Below are positions 9,514 through 18,735 of a DNA stretch of 64,000 nt, piece by piece (position 1 is the stretch's first letter; every line of letters starts with the position of its first letter). The stretch is from positions 186,001-250,000 of the forward strand of contig NZ_JACSOH010000005.1 of assembly GCF_014349235.1 (NCBI RefSeq). Direction: 5' to 3'. The notes beneath the pieces are model-generated. The model searched no databases. It was not told the DNA's origin and was given only the letters and a program-made list of their open reading frames with translations. Origin of the DNA: Cytophaga sp. FL35 (GTDB taxonomy: Bacteria > Bacteroidota > Bacteroidia > Flavobacteriales > Flavobacteriaceae). A program made the translations under genes and the position numbers.

Positions 9514-11745
9514 TTAGAAGTTAACAGAGATTTTCCCTCTTAGGAAAAAAGGAGTTCCAGGGGTAAAGTGGATTTCTTCAAAGGATTGTGGTTCATTAAA
9601 TAACCTGCTTTCCGTTGCAAATTGTGTTTCGTTCCATTCGGTATCAAATAGGTTTTCCACGATTAATCCCAATGTCCAGTTTTTGATATTGTAATTGAGA
9701 TTTAAATCAGTTACGAAATAACCTTCGGCTACAATTGAATTGTCTTCATTGGCCGGTCTGTCCTTGATATATCTATAGTTGATGCCTCCCGAAAAATTAT
9801 GGATATTGCTAAAAGATAATCCTGCGCTAGAAGTCAGGTCAGGTGCTAAGGGAATATAATTTTCGCCGTCTGGATCTTCAATGCTTCTTGCGTAGGTGTA
9901 ATTTACATCCCCATTGGCGTAAAGCCAATCGGTCAACTGATATCTTAAACCAAAATCGACCCCTAGTCTTTTTGTTTCTCCACTTGGTTCCACAATACCG
10001 GCATCTCCCACATAAACGAATTCTTGTTGTAAATAAAGATACCATAGGGCCGCATTGACCACTAAACGGTCTGTAGGTTTTAGAATGGTGCCCAAGTCTG
10101 AGCCAATGGCAAGCGGTAATATTTCTTCCCCACTTTGCGCCGTGACTACGCGACTGTCATTAGAGTGAAAGCCAATACCTGTTTTAGAGAATAACTGAAC
10201 ATTTGGCGAAGCGGCATATATCAAATTCAATTTGGGGCCTAGGAACAATTTTTGCTCTCCCTTGTTGTCATAGGCTTCCGTAAGTAGATTTTCATAATCA
10301 AATTTAAAATAGTCCAACCTCAAGCCTGGATTAATCGTCCATTTGTTTTTCTTGTAGGTAAGGTCAAAGAATCCATAAGCATTCAGTTCGTCTACATTTC
10401 CATAGGCCAGTCGTTCTAATAGCGTTTTTCTATTGGCCGTTCTTGATAATTGTACATCGTTCACATCATCGTACCTAAAACCAATGCCTGTTTCATATTT
10501 TAATTGAGAATCGTGGTTACCCACATGCACAGAATGTTGGTATGCGGTCTCCGCCCCTATAATTGTTCTATTTTCATATTGCCTTATCTGATCGCCGTTT
10601 ACGGGGTCCTCCAAGAAAAAGGTAAAATTGGAAAATAGTTCAAAATCATAATTTGATACATAGGCTTTTGATCTTACGCTTGAGTGTTCGTCAAGTTGCT
10701 TGGTGTGATTCACAAGGAAATTGGACCTACTGGTATTGCCTCCCTCAGTATCATCGATTGCACCGAAACGACCAATTAAACCTTGATCAACCGCCCGTTG
10801 GGGTATTTGCCCGGAAGCATCCCATTTACTCTGAAAATGAGAAATGGAAATGGTAAGATCCTGGTCTTTTCTGTTGTTGTAGTTGTACCTACCCATGACA
10901 TTTAGACGATTGAAGTTCTGGGAAGATTCAAACGGACCATCTGATAACAACATTTCCGATGCAATATAGGCGTTACTGAAATCACTTTCTGCAACCTTGA
11001 ACATCCCCAAAGTTCTTAGGGTATTAAATTGCCCCACCTCTACTGAAACCATACTGCTTTCAATTTTCTTCTTCAATTTGAGGTCTACATATCCGGCAGT
11101 ATTAAAATTTCCCTTATTTGCATGGTAGGGACCTTTGCCAAAATCTAAATTATCTATGGTTTCTGGAATAATAAAATGCATATCTGCATACCCCTGTCCA
11201 TGGGCATGTGACACCATGTTTATGGGCAAACCGTCAACGCTTAGGGCTACATCCGTACCGTGATCAACATCAAATCCTCTTAAAAATATCTGTTCTGCTT
11301 TTCCGCCACCGGCATGCTGGCCGATTATTAAACCTGGAACTTTTCGCAATATTTCCTGTGAGGATTTCACCGGGCTGGTTTTGACATCAACGTTTACGAA
11401 ATTACTTAGAGCATTTACCTTGGAAACCAACACAACTTGGTCGAGACTTACTACGGACTCTTGCAAAACGATTTCAACTGATCCGTCCAACAAGTCTTCC
11501 GTTATTGTCAATTCGTAATTTTTATAGCCTAGACTGTAAAAGAATAGCTGATCGCCTACAGAAATATCATCCAGTTCAAAATAGCCGGAAACATTGGTGT
11601 ACGTATAGCCACCTGTAGTCTTATTATATACACCTACACCTTCTAGACCAACTTGTTTTTCGTTGGTAACGGTACCATAAAGGTCATGTGCCTTGAGAGA
11701 ATATCCTGTTAAAATCAACAGGATAATAGTAATTATATTTTTCAT
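9514..11745 (-). CDS. TonB-dependent receptor with His-rich plug, probably for a metal or metallophore
   Basis: An outer-membrane active transporter of 743 residues: signal peptide 1-19, a carboxypeptidase-like beta-sandwich about 20-95, a plug about 105-230, and a 22-strand-type barrel ending in an aromatic residue (SVNF). It is not a SusC: it lacks the long N-terminus and has no SusD partner. The plug carries an unusual set of metal-ligand-type residues, with H144 next to a glycine run, D159, D161, H162, H180, H182 and H190 (SHAHGQGYADMH). The preceding gene encodes a His-rich exported protein, and the same strand carries the NRPS, carrier and adenylation genes upstream; all point to uptake of a metal, free or chelated. 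The metal is not determinable from the sequence. Confidence 0.85.
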   Translation of the reverse strand: MKNIITIILLILTGYSLKAHDLYGTVTNEKQVGLEGVGVYNKTTGGYTYTNVSGYFELDDISVGDQLFFYSLGYKNYELTITEDLLDGSVEIVLQESVVSLDQVVLVSKVNALSNFVNVDVKTSPVKSSQEILRKVPGLIIGQHAGGGKAEQIFLRGFDVDHGTDVALSVDGLPINMVSHAHGQGYADMHFIIPETIDNLDFGKGPYHANKGNFNTAGYVDLKLKKKIESSMVSVEVGQFNTLRTLGMFKVAESDFSNAYIASEMLLSDGPFESSQNFNRLNVMGRYNYNNRKDQDLTISISHFQSKWDASGQIPQRAVDQGLIGRFGAIDDTEGGNTSRSNFLVNHTKQLDEHSSVRSKAYVSNYDFELFSNFTFFLEDPVNGDQIRQYENRTIIGAETAYQHSVHVGNHDSQLKYETGIGFRYDDVNDVQLSRTANRKTLLERLAYGNVDELNAYGFFDLTYKKNKWTINPGLRLDYFKFDYENLLTEAYDNKGEQKLFLGPKLNLIYAASPNVQLFSKTGIGFHSNDSRVVTAQSGEEILPLAIGSDLGTILKPTDRLVVNAALWYLYLQQEFVYVGDAGIVEPSGETKRLGVDFGLRYQLTDWLYANGDVNYTYARSIEDPDGENYIPLAPDLTSSAGLSFSNIHNFSGGINYRYIKDRPANEDNSIVAEGYFVTDLNLNYNIKNWTLGLIVENLFDTEWNETQFATESRLFNEPQSFEEIHFTPGTPFFLRGKISVNF

Positions 11746-11920
11746 TTATTTAAAATTTAGTAAGTCATATGGCTGTGTGCAATAGGAACCTTAAGGACAT
11801 TTCTTAGAAGGAATATCCTATTGCTCCAACAGCTTTGGTAATTGGCCTAAAAGAGTTTAATAGTTTCTAGCTAGGCCATTATTTAATTGAAAAAAGAAAT
11901 CTCTTTTCTTCGAAGTTTTC

Positions 11921-12361
11921 TTAAATAGAAATAAGATTAGGCGGGTGTAGTATTTTACTATAATACCCCTCTACCAAGGGAAGGGATATTTTTATAAAGT
12001 TGGCCTTTTTCTCAAAATTGTGAATAGGAGTTAATTTTATATTCGTTGAATTGATATGTTTATCCAGGGAAATCAAACTTTGAAAGTTTTGATCTTGTTT
12101 CTTTTGTTCTGAGTGTTCTTGGAACAACGAATCAAAAAAGTCTATTAATTGATGATGGTGTGAAACGGATGGATGTTCATGTTCTTGATGATGGTGGTAT
12201 TTGCTTTCTGACCCATGCGAATGATGATGTACAAGGACCGCCGGTTGTTCCATAAAATGGGAAAGGTCATGAAATACCTCGCTAAGCATGGCGTGCATGG
12301 GGTTGGCCAAATAGCATAAGGCCATAAAAAGAGCACCATATTTTAGGAGATTCTGTTTCAA
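11921..12361 (-). CDS. Small His-rich exported protein
   Basis: A 146-residue protein with an N-terminal export signal (about 1-24, hydrophobic, ending MHA). Its histidine clusters are at residues 45-47, 49, 56-58, 61, 63 and 68-70, and the C-terminal half is ordinary. The start is taken as the TTG at 12361, which directly follows an in-frame stop and gives the complete signal peptide; the first in-frame ATG would cut into the signal. Small His-rich proteins like this often accompany metal-linked TonB receptors, and a periplasmic metal chaperone or sensor role is inferred. It sits 48 bases after the NRPS stop and 175 bases before the receptor. Confidence 0.8.
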   Translation of the reverse strand: MKQNLLKYGALFMALCYLANPMHAMLSEVFHDLSHFMEQPAVLVHHHSHGSESKYHHHQEHEHPSVSHHHQLIDFFDSLFQEHSEQKKQDQNFQSLISLDKHINSTNIKLTPIHNFEKKANFIKISLPLVEGYYSKILHPPNLISI

Positions 12362-12409
12362 TTACTTTAAGTTGGTTTATCGTATCTACGAGTTTATTTT
12401 AAAAAGGTT

Positions 12410-15400
12410 TTAGTTTTCTAAAAGTTCAGTAAGCGTTTTTTCAATGTAATTCGCATAGGCTTTAATACTCGGGTATTCAAATACTTTATTCAAAGGGAAG
12501 TTGGTCTCTATTTCCTCATTGAGTCTCGCGGTCACTCTAATGGCCGCCAATGAATGACCTCCTAGAGCAATAAAATCATCGTGTATTCCCACCTTATCCA
12601 GTTTTAGCACCTCTTTCCAAATGCCCTCTAGAAGCTCCTCAATTTCATTTCTAGGGGCTTCATACGGGGTATCGAGTTCTATTTGAAGGCTTGTTAGCTG
12701 TTGTAGCGCCTTTTTGTCTACCTTTCCGTTTTTCGTAAGTGGTAGTTCGTTCAATTGTTTAAATTGGGAGGGGACCATGTAGGAGGGGAGCTGTTCTCGC
12801 AAGGTAGTATTTAATTGTTTTACGGATACTCCAGGGTTTCCGGTATAGTAGGCAACCAATCTGTCACTATTGGCCCCACCCTCCTCGTCTTCTTTAGAGT
12901 AACCAATTTCAGACATGATTCTCTTTACCTCGGTTTCGTCAATTACCTCGTTTATTTCATCCAAGGTTTCCTCTCGGGTTTTATGCCCCAAGCGAACGTC
13001 CCAACTGTAAGGGAAGGAGTAATTGCTATACCCCAATTCTTTTTTATGCACATAGATTCCCACCTGGTTGATCAAACAATTGGTAGATCGGCCCGTATCC
13101 GTAGGTCGTACCCAACCCACTTCGTCTTTAAGATATTGCAGCATTTCATCCAAGCTCACATCACTATACCTATAAAAATCTACATACTGTATTTTTTCAA
13201 AAACGCATTCATCATCAAACATAGAAGTATCCAACAGCTTTTTTACGGCATCGTTTTCTTGATGATATAATTTTCTGGCATCTAAAATGGTCTGGTCAAT
13301 TTTTTCCGTATTGAGATGGTCATCCCAAAAAAGTTCTTCCGTAAGACGGGTTTCAAAAAACTGCCCCCTGCTCAATCCAGTTACTATGAATGGAATTTGT
13401 TTCTCTAGGGCAATAGAGGTACTAAGGGTATAAATGGTCTTAAAACAGCCATTACAAACATTCTGATGTCTATGGAGACTATCCACAAAAATTTCGTTCA
13501 TATGAGGTGTTTTACCATATACATGGTCTACTCCTAAATTTTTCACAATCTTATCAATATTGACTTTTGCTTGTTGGGATATGTATCCATTATCCATAGT
13601 AAATGCCAATACTTTTAAACCCATATTCACAAGTCTAGCCAACACGTAAGTACTGTCCTTTCCGCCACTTAAAAGGGAAATACAATCATAATTAGGGTTC
13701 TCTTCTCTTTTCGAGGTTAAAAGTTGAACTAGGGCATTGTCATTCTTGAAATACCGATGCGCTTTTTCTTCGTACGACTCAAAAGCCCTGCACAGATGGC
13801 AAACTCCTAATTCATCAAAATCTGTACTTGGATAATTGGAAGGCAGACCACATTTCACACAATTTGTAGTTTCTTGGTTATTAGCTGGTTTGTTGCCGGA
13901 GACAACCACAACCGAGCAACTTTCAACTCCCTCAATATTCAGTAATTGTGCCTCTATTTCAGAAAGTTCTATTCTATGCCCCCTTAGTTTGATCTGATCA
14001 TCTATCCTGCCCAAAAATTCCAACTCCTGATTGGTATTCCTACGTGCCAAATCCCCTGTTTTGTATATTTTGGTTTGTTGGCTGTACGGGTTTTCCAAGA
14101 ATTTCTCGGTTGTCAGTTCATGTTCACCCACATAGCCTTCGGCTAGACCTTTTCCCGAAAGGTAAAGTTCTCCTTGAACCCCATTGGGTACCATGTTCAT
14201 ATGTTGGTCCAGAATATAGACTTGCGTGTTATCGATAGGTTTGCCAATGGGTACCGACGTTTGGTCGTGCCTAGCTTCATCAAATTCGGTGTAGATACAT
14301 CCTACGGTAGCTTCCGTTGGGCCATATTCATTAATTATGCGAAGTTGAGGATGAAATTGATTCTTTAGCTTTTTTGCCACGGCCACTTTTAAGTCTTCTC
14401 CGCCCAATATCATGATGTCAATCTTAGAAGTACTCATGTCTCTGTCAGCAAGGAGAGCCAAATGGCTTGGAGTGAGTTTAATGGTATTGACCAAATTATC
14501 CGTAACCACATCCAAAAGTGAGGTGTCCGGACCGCTACTTTTTTCAGGATATATGATTATTTTGCCTCCTGATATCAGAGGAAGGAAAAGAGAGGTAATC
14601 GTTAAATCAAAGCCTATGGATGTAAATAAGGGAAATATACTTTTATCATCTACTTCATAGGTTATTTTGGCCCAATGGAGGTAATTGATTAGGGCTCCGT
14701 TGGAAATTGCAACTCCCTTTGGGTTGCCCGTACTTCCTGAAGTAAATAAAATATAACTTAGTTGATGTTCAGAAGAGATTTTAAAATCGAAGTTTTCTGG
14801 TTGAGGCTTTGACCAATTGAATAAATTCAGGTTGGTAAAGGCTATTTCTAAAGGAATTTCTTTTTGACACAAGAGGAACGAGCAGTTGGCTTTATGTACA
14901 TTATATTTTAATCTTTCCAAAGGTTGATCAGTAGCAATGGGAACAAATACCGCCCCAATCTTTAGAATGGACAATACACTTATCACATAGTCTGTACTTC
15001 GCTGTAAATGCAGCGCTACTTTGCTCCCTCTTTGCACCCCATTTGAAATCAAATGGTTGGCAAGTATATCTACTTTATGGAAAAGATTTCTATATGTAAG
15101 TGTCTCAGCTTTACTCTGTAGGGCAATGGAATTTGGATTTTTTTCAGCTTGAAGCTTAAATTCTTCATATAGGGTCTTTGTTTTTGAACTATTTTGTTGG
15201 GGAAAATTGCTTTCATCTGAAAAAGTGGGTTTAACCAAGGGTATACTGGCTATTTCGGACTGTAAATTCTCTAAAAAAGCATCTAATAGAAGAAGAAAAT
15301 GCTGGGGTACCACCCTTCTTTTTTCTTCATTGAAAACAGAGGTGTTTAAGTCAAATGCAATGTAGTAATCACCATCGCCCTCAAAGTCAAAAATATGACA

Positions 15401-16552
15401 GCGTATATCGTGAGAATCATCAATATGCCCATTGTGAACCCATTTAACCTTTGTAGGCATGCCGTGAAAATCAGGAAATTCAGCATTGATAAAATTTAGG
15501 ACTGCAGCAATCTGCTGGTCCTTTACATTACCCACCATGCCGGGAGAAACATTTTTTAAAAAGTTATTGCTTTCAATTTTTACTTTTTGAAGTAGGGATT
15601 GAAAACTCTCTTTTTCCGTTATGTCGAAATAGTATGGAAGAACCTCTACAAAAAGGCCCGGTGTGTTATTAAATTTTGGCTCATTCCTATTATGAGAAGG
15701 GGAGCCAATGGCAATATGATCGCTGCCAGTCACCCTATGGATAAAACTTGCATAAACGGTCATAAAAATGTTGTACAAGGTCAAACTTGGGGTCCAACCT
15801 CTCACTTGGGACAATTGACTAACCGTTTTAAGTTTTTCTAAACGTTTTGATCCTAAGTTTACTATGATACGTTCAGCGGCGGTAGTATTAGGCGCTTTCT
15901 TCTCACCATAGAATTTTATTTCATCAACGGCTTGTAGCGACTTTTCTTTCCAATAGTCAGAATGTTCGCTAAAACCTTCCCTGTAGACGGCATCGTTTTC
16001 AAACAAAACGTAATCTAGATACTTACCTGGAATATTTTTGTCCTCAACTTCTTTTGACATTAAATTTGCATACAAAACACTTAATCTTCGATAAAGTATT
16101 TGATAGGAAATAGCGTCCGTTACCAGATGGTGAAATTTTAACAACCAAATTGTGCTATTTTGTTTTTGTAGCAGAAGAGCATCAAACACTTGGTGTCCAA
16201 TGTCTATAGGCTCTAAAGTCTTTTCGTAAATCTGTTTTTCTACCTCCTTTTCCGATAAACTTGTTACATCTAAAATGGGCAATTCAAACTTTGTAATATC
16301 AGTTTTTAACTGAAAAGGTTCTCCTTGATTCTCTCCAAAAGTTATGTTGAAAATATCGGTTTCTGCAGTAAGATTGGCAAATGCTCTTTTAAAAACAGTG
16401 GTGTTGAGAGGACCTTCGATTTCAAAAGTGTAGACAATATTATGGGATGGACTATCTGGTTGAAGCTTTTGACTTGCCCAGATAGAAAGTTGACTTTGGG
16501 TCAATGGTAATTTTGTTTTGCCTTGATCTTGCATGGGGGAGGATGATATCAC
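12410..16552 (-). CDS. NRPS module C-A-PCP with a PP-loop ATPase domain inserted in the adenylation domain
   Basis: A 1380-residue elongation module. The condensation domain spans about 15-430 with HHLVTD at 141-146. The adenylation domain starts near 455: A3 FTSGSTGNPKG from 603, A5 NEYGPTE from 741, A7 YKTGD from 830, A8 about 848-867. Residues about 890-1230 are then a foreign domain: cysteine pairs C898/C901 and C918/C921 (FDELGVCHLC), PP-loop SGGKDS at 962-967, CNGC at 1033-1036, and C1116 and C1159. This resembles the WbpG/N-acetyl-sugar amidotransferase and TtuA-like PP-loop families. A10 (NGKVDKKAL) resumes at 1275, and the carrier Ser is S1334 (GGHS). Reading the specificity positions by hand gives D-L-T-K-I-G-E-V-G-K, one change from the recalled Asn code. 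There is no thioesterase. The GTG start overlaps the carrier stop (GTGA), so the two are translationally coupled. Confidence 0.93.
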   Translation of the reverse strand: MISSSPMQDQGKTKLPLTQSQLSIWASQKLQPDSPSHNIVYTFEIEGPLNTTVFKRAFANLTAETDIFNITFGENQGEPFQLKTDITKFELPILDVTSLSEKEVEKQIYEKTLEPIDIGHQVFDALLLQKQNSTIWLLKFHHLVTDAISYQILYRRLSVLYANLMSKEVEDKNIPGKYLDYVLFENDAVYREGFSEHSDYWKEKSLQAVDEIKFYGEKKAPNTTAAERIIVNLGSKRLEKLKTVSQLSQVRGWTPSLTLYNIFMTVYASFIHRVTGSDHIAIGSPSHNRNEPKFNNTPGLFVEVLPYYFDITEKESFQSLLQKVKIESNNFLKNVSPGMVGNVKDQQIAAVLNFINAEFPDFHGMPTKVKWVHNGHIDDSHDIRCHIFDFEGDGDYYIAFDLNTSVFNEEKRRVVPQHFLLLLDAFLENLQSEIASIPLVKPTFSDESNFPQQNSSKTKTLYEEFKLQAEKNPNSIALQSKAETLTYRNLFHKVDILANHLISNGVQRGSKVALHLQRSTDYVISVLSILKIGAVFVPIATDQPLERLKYNVHKANCSFLLCQKEIPLEIAFTNLNLFNWSKPQPENFDFKISSEHQLSYILFTSGSTGNPKGVAISNGALINYLHWAKITYEVDDKSIFPLFTSIGFDLTITSLFLPLISGGKIIIYPEKSSGPDTSLLDVVTDNLVNTIKLTPSHLALLADRDMSTSKIDIMILGGEDLKVAVAKKLKNQFHPQLRIINEYGPTEATVGCIYTEFDEARHDQTSVPIGKPIDNTQVYILDQHMNMVPNGVQGELYLSGKGLAEGYVGEHELTTEKFLENPYSQQTKIYKTGDLARRNTNQELEFLGRIDDQIKLRGHRIELSEIEAQLLNIEGVESCSVVVVSGNKPANNQETTNCVKCGLPSNYPSTDFDELGVCHLCRAFESYEEKAHRYFKNDNALVQLLTSKREENPNYDCISLLSGGKDSTYVLARLVNMGLKVLAFTMDNGYISQQAKVNIDKIVKNLGVDHVYGKTPHMNEIFVDSLHRHQNVCNGCFKTIYTLSTSIALEKQIPFIVTGLSRGQFFETRLTEELFWDDHLNTEKIDQTILDARKLYHQENDAVKKLLDTSMFDDECVFEKIQYVDFYRYSDVSLDEMLQYLKDEVGWVRPTDTGRSTNCLINQVGIYVHKKELGYSNYSFPYSWDVRLGHKTREETLDEINEVIDETEVKRIMSEIGYSKEDEEGGANSDRLVAYYTGNPGVSVKQLNTTLREQLPSYMVPSQFKQLNELPLTKNGKVDKKALQQLTSLQIELDTPYEAPRNEIEELLEGIWKEVLKLDKVGIHDDFIALGGHSLAAIRVTARLNEEIETNFPLNKVFEYPSIKAYANYIEKTLTELLEN

Positions 16553-16788
16553 GTTGTTGAATGGTTTGCCAAATACTCGAGAATATGATCAATGGTCATA
16601 AAATTTTCGAGGGTGAGATCTTCGGGAGGAATCTTTATTTGAGCCTCTTTTTCTACGTACGCAACCAATTTCATCATTCCAAGAGAATCGATTAATCCGT
16701 CGGCTAGCAAATCATCGTCAGCATGGATTGCTTCTATTTTCTGTTTCGCAATATGGTGGATGATATAATTGGAAATTTTATCTTTCAT
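16549..16788 (-). CDS. Free-standing peptidyl/acyl carrier protein (PltL-like)
   Basis: A 79-residue carrier domain with the phosphopantetheine attachment motif DGLIDSLGMM; the modified serine is S35. Its start overlaps the stop of the adenylation gene (ATGA), and its stop overlaps the start of the NRPS (GTGA), so the three genes form a tightly coupled set. A discrete carrier next to a discrete adenylation enzyme is the PltF/PltL arrangement used to load a starter amino acid, often proline, in trans. Conversion to the holo form presumably depends on the PPTase at 24341-25042. Confidence 0.92.
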   Translation of the reverse strand: MKDKISNYIIHHIAKQKIEAIHADDDLLADGLIDSLGMMKLVAYVEKEAQIKIPPEDLTLENFMTIDHILEYLANHSTT

Positions 16789-18353
16789 GGTTGTGGCTGG
16801 TCTATTAAATTGGCAATTTGTTTACGATCAATTTTTCCGGAACTGGTTCTTGGAAAATCTTTCATTATTGTTATACTCTCAGGGAGGGCATACGAGGGTA
16901 AAAATTGGCTGCAGAATTCCCGAAGTTCATCAATTTGCAAGGATTTGCCGTTTCTTAAAAGAATACTGGCTTGTAATTTCTGAGCCTCTTCGGTGTCCTT
17001 TACAGCTATTACCGCGGCTTCTTCCACCAGTGGATGTTGTAATAGAATATTTTCAACTTCATCCAATTCCACGCGATAGCCTCTTAGCTTTATTTGACGA
17101 TCGTTTCTGCCTAAAAAAAGTAGTTCATTGGCTTCGCTTAACTTAACTAAATCACCCGTTTTATAATAGGTGTGTTGATATCCTTGAGCAATGTTTACTT
17201 GGTGAAAACATTTTTGGGTCATTTCAGGATTGTTCCAATAGCCTTGCATTAAAGTCGCAGACCGTATGGTGAGTTCACCTTCTTCGCCTTGTAGTACTTC
17301 TTCACCTTGAGAATTTAGGATTTTAAACTCTGTATTGGCCCACGTTTTTCCTATTGGAATGTTGATATGAGCATCGGGAATTTCCTCTAATGGATAATAG
17401 GTGCATAAAATAAGTTCTGCCGGTCCATATAAGTTACAATACCTCGCCTGTGGCCAGATTTCCATTAGGGCTTTTAAATGCTTGGGTATAAATACTTCCC
17501 CAGCAAAGAAAATCCATCGTAAATGGGAAAAATCATATTTTGTAAGGGTATTACTTTTTAGCAGTTGTATGAGCATTAAGGGTACAGAATACCAAACACT
17601 TATTTTCTCCTGAGCAATCAATGCACTTAAACTAGCAGGCATTTTTAAATATGCCTCAGGTATAATAACCGTTTTCGCCCGTACTAAAGGAGCAACAAAG
17701 TAACCGAAGGTGGAAGGGTCAAAATGCAGTGGTGCGGGATTGCCAAAAATATCTTCTTGGGTAAAATCAAAAGTATGAGCCACAATTTTGGCTAAACTTA
17801 GGGCACTATAATGGGTGTGCATAATGCCTTTAGGAGAACCTGTAGATCCAGAGGTATAAAGTATAAACGCAAGGTCACTTTCCAAAATTTCCAACAGGGG
17901 CTTGCTATTTTTTTCCTCAAATATGGTTTCCCAAGCTATGGATGAACAATTTGAAATAGTTTCCGATCCAATGATAAGCTGAATTTGGGAGGTCTCCTTT
18001 AGTACACCTTCAACCCTCTTTTTCTGATTAGGAATAGTAACCAAGGTTTTTATGTTGCAATCCTCAATAATGGCGGCCGTTCTATGGGCAGGAGCAAAAG
18101 GGTCTAATGGAACGTAGACCCCACCTGATTTAAGAATCCCAAAAACGGCTGTGACGGATTCCAAACAGCGTGGCATGTAAATTCCTATTCGATCCCCTTT
18201 TAAATGTGCATTATTTAACAAAGAATGAGCAAGTTGATTGGCTTGTTGATCCAACTCTTGGTAAGTAATGACCTTTTTTAGACAACTAAAAGCAACACGG
18301 TCCGGGAGGGATTTTGCTGCGTTTTCAATTATATGTTGCAAGTTGTATAACAA
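16785..18353 (-). CDS. Free-standing amino-acid adenylation enzyme (PltF-like)
   Basis: A 522-residue adenylate-forming enzyme that should activate an amino acid and load it on the adjacent carrier. Motifs: A3 YTSGSTGSPKG at 166-176, the specificity loop beginning D212 (HFDPSTF), A5 NLYGPAE, A7 YKTGDLVKL, A8 GRNDRQIKLRGYRVE, A10 SSGKIDRKQ near the C-terminus. The specificity positions read D-P-F-Y-F-A-L-L-C-K, which shares D, Y, A, L, C and K with the proline code of PltF-type enzymes as I recall it (DLLYLALVCK). Proline is therefore the leading guess, not a firm call. The start is a TTG at 18353; no earlier ATG fits. It is first in the leftward operon, facing the divergent regulatory region. 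Confidence 0.9.
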   Translation of the reverse strand: MLYNLQHIIENAAKSLPDRVAFSCLKKVITYQELDQQANQLAHSLLNNAHLKGDRIGIYMPRCLESVTAVFGILKSGGVYVPLDPFAPAHRTAAIIEDCNIKTLVTIPNQKKRVEGVLKETSQIQLIIGSETISNCSSIAWETIFEEKNSKPLLEILESDLAFILYTSGSTGSPKGIMHTHYSALSLAKIVAHTFDFTQEDIFGNPAPLHFDPSTFGYFVAPLVRAKTVIIPEAYLKMPASLSALIAQEKISVWYSVPLMLIQLLKSNTLTKYDFSHLRWIFFAGEVFIPKHLKALMEIWPQARYCNLYGPAELILCTYYPLEEIPDAHINIPIGKTWANTEFKILNSQGEEVLQGEEGELTIRSATLMQGYWNNPEMTQKCFHQVNIAQGYQHTYYKTGDLVKLSEANELLFLGRNDRQIKLRGYRVELDEVENILLQHPLVEEAAVIAVKDTEEAQKLQASILLRNGKSLQIDELREFCSQFLPSYALPESITIMKDFPRTSSGKIDRKQIANLIDQPQP

Positions 18354-18735
18354 GATAGGAACTTGGTTGATGATTAAATTAACAAACCAAAATACTCCCC
18401 TAATAGAAAGGTGTATTTTCTTAATTCATAGCTTGGTAAAGGTAGGTTTTGGATTTTAAGAATTCAAGCAAAAGTTGGATTGCTAATCCTTATTTTGGGG
18501 TCGATAATCGAAAAAAAGGAACTTTAGTATACTTTCTTTTGAAATATTGGCAATATTTATCAACTAAACCAACAGATTGTTAAAGTGTATACTAAGGTTT
18601 GTGCTATGTAAAACTCAAATGTACTATCACACTTAAATTTTGTCTGAGCTACAATGGATATTTTATTAGCTCCATCCATTTTTCGAACCCGGGCTTTATT
18701 TTACAATTATAAAAATCTGTACCTTTTTAGACGTT
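18354..18735. promoter_or_regulatory. Divergent regulatory region of the NRPS/metal locus
   Basis: These 382 bases separate the two outward-facing transcription units and must carry promoters for both. No gene is seen. An outer inverted repeat (18524-18595) flanks a central 17-base palindrome. On the minus strand TACATTTG at 18616-18623 matches the -7 consensus TAnnTTTG, but no well-spaced -33 element was found. Confidence 0.6.
18524..18595. repeat. Nested dyads: TTAGTATAC / GTATACTAA around AAATATTGGCAATATTT
   Basis: TTAGTATAC at 18524-18532 is the exact complement of GTATACTAA at 18587-18595, and each arm contains the palindrome GTATAC. Between them, 18542-18558 is a perfect palindrome, AAATATTG-G-CAATATTT. 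These are likely operator sites for a dimeric (perhaps metal-responsive) repressor; no regulator gene for them is present in the locus. Confidence 0.5.
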
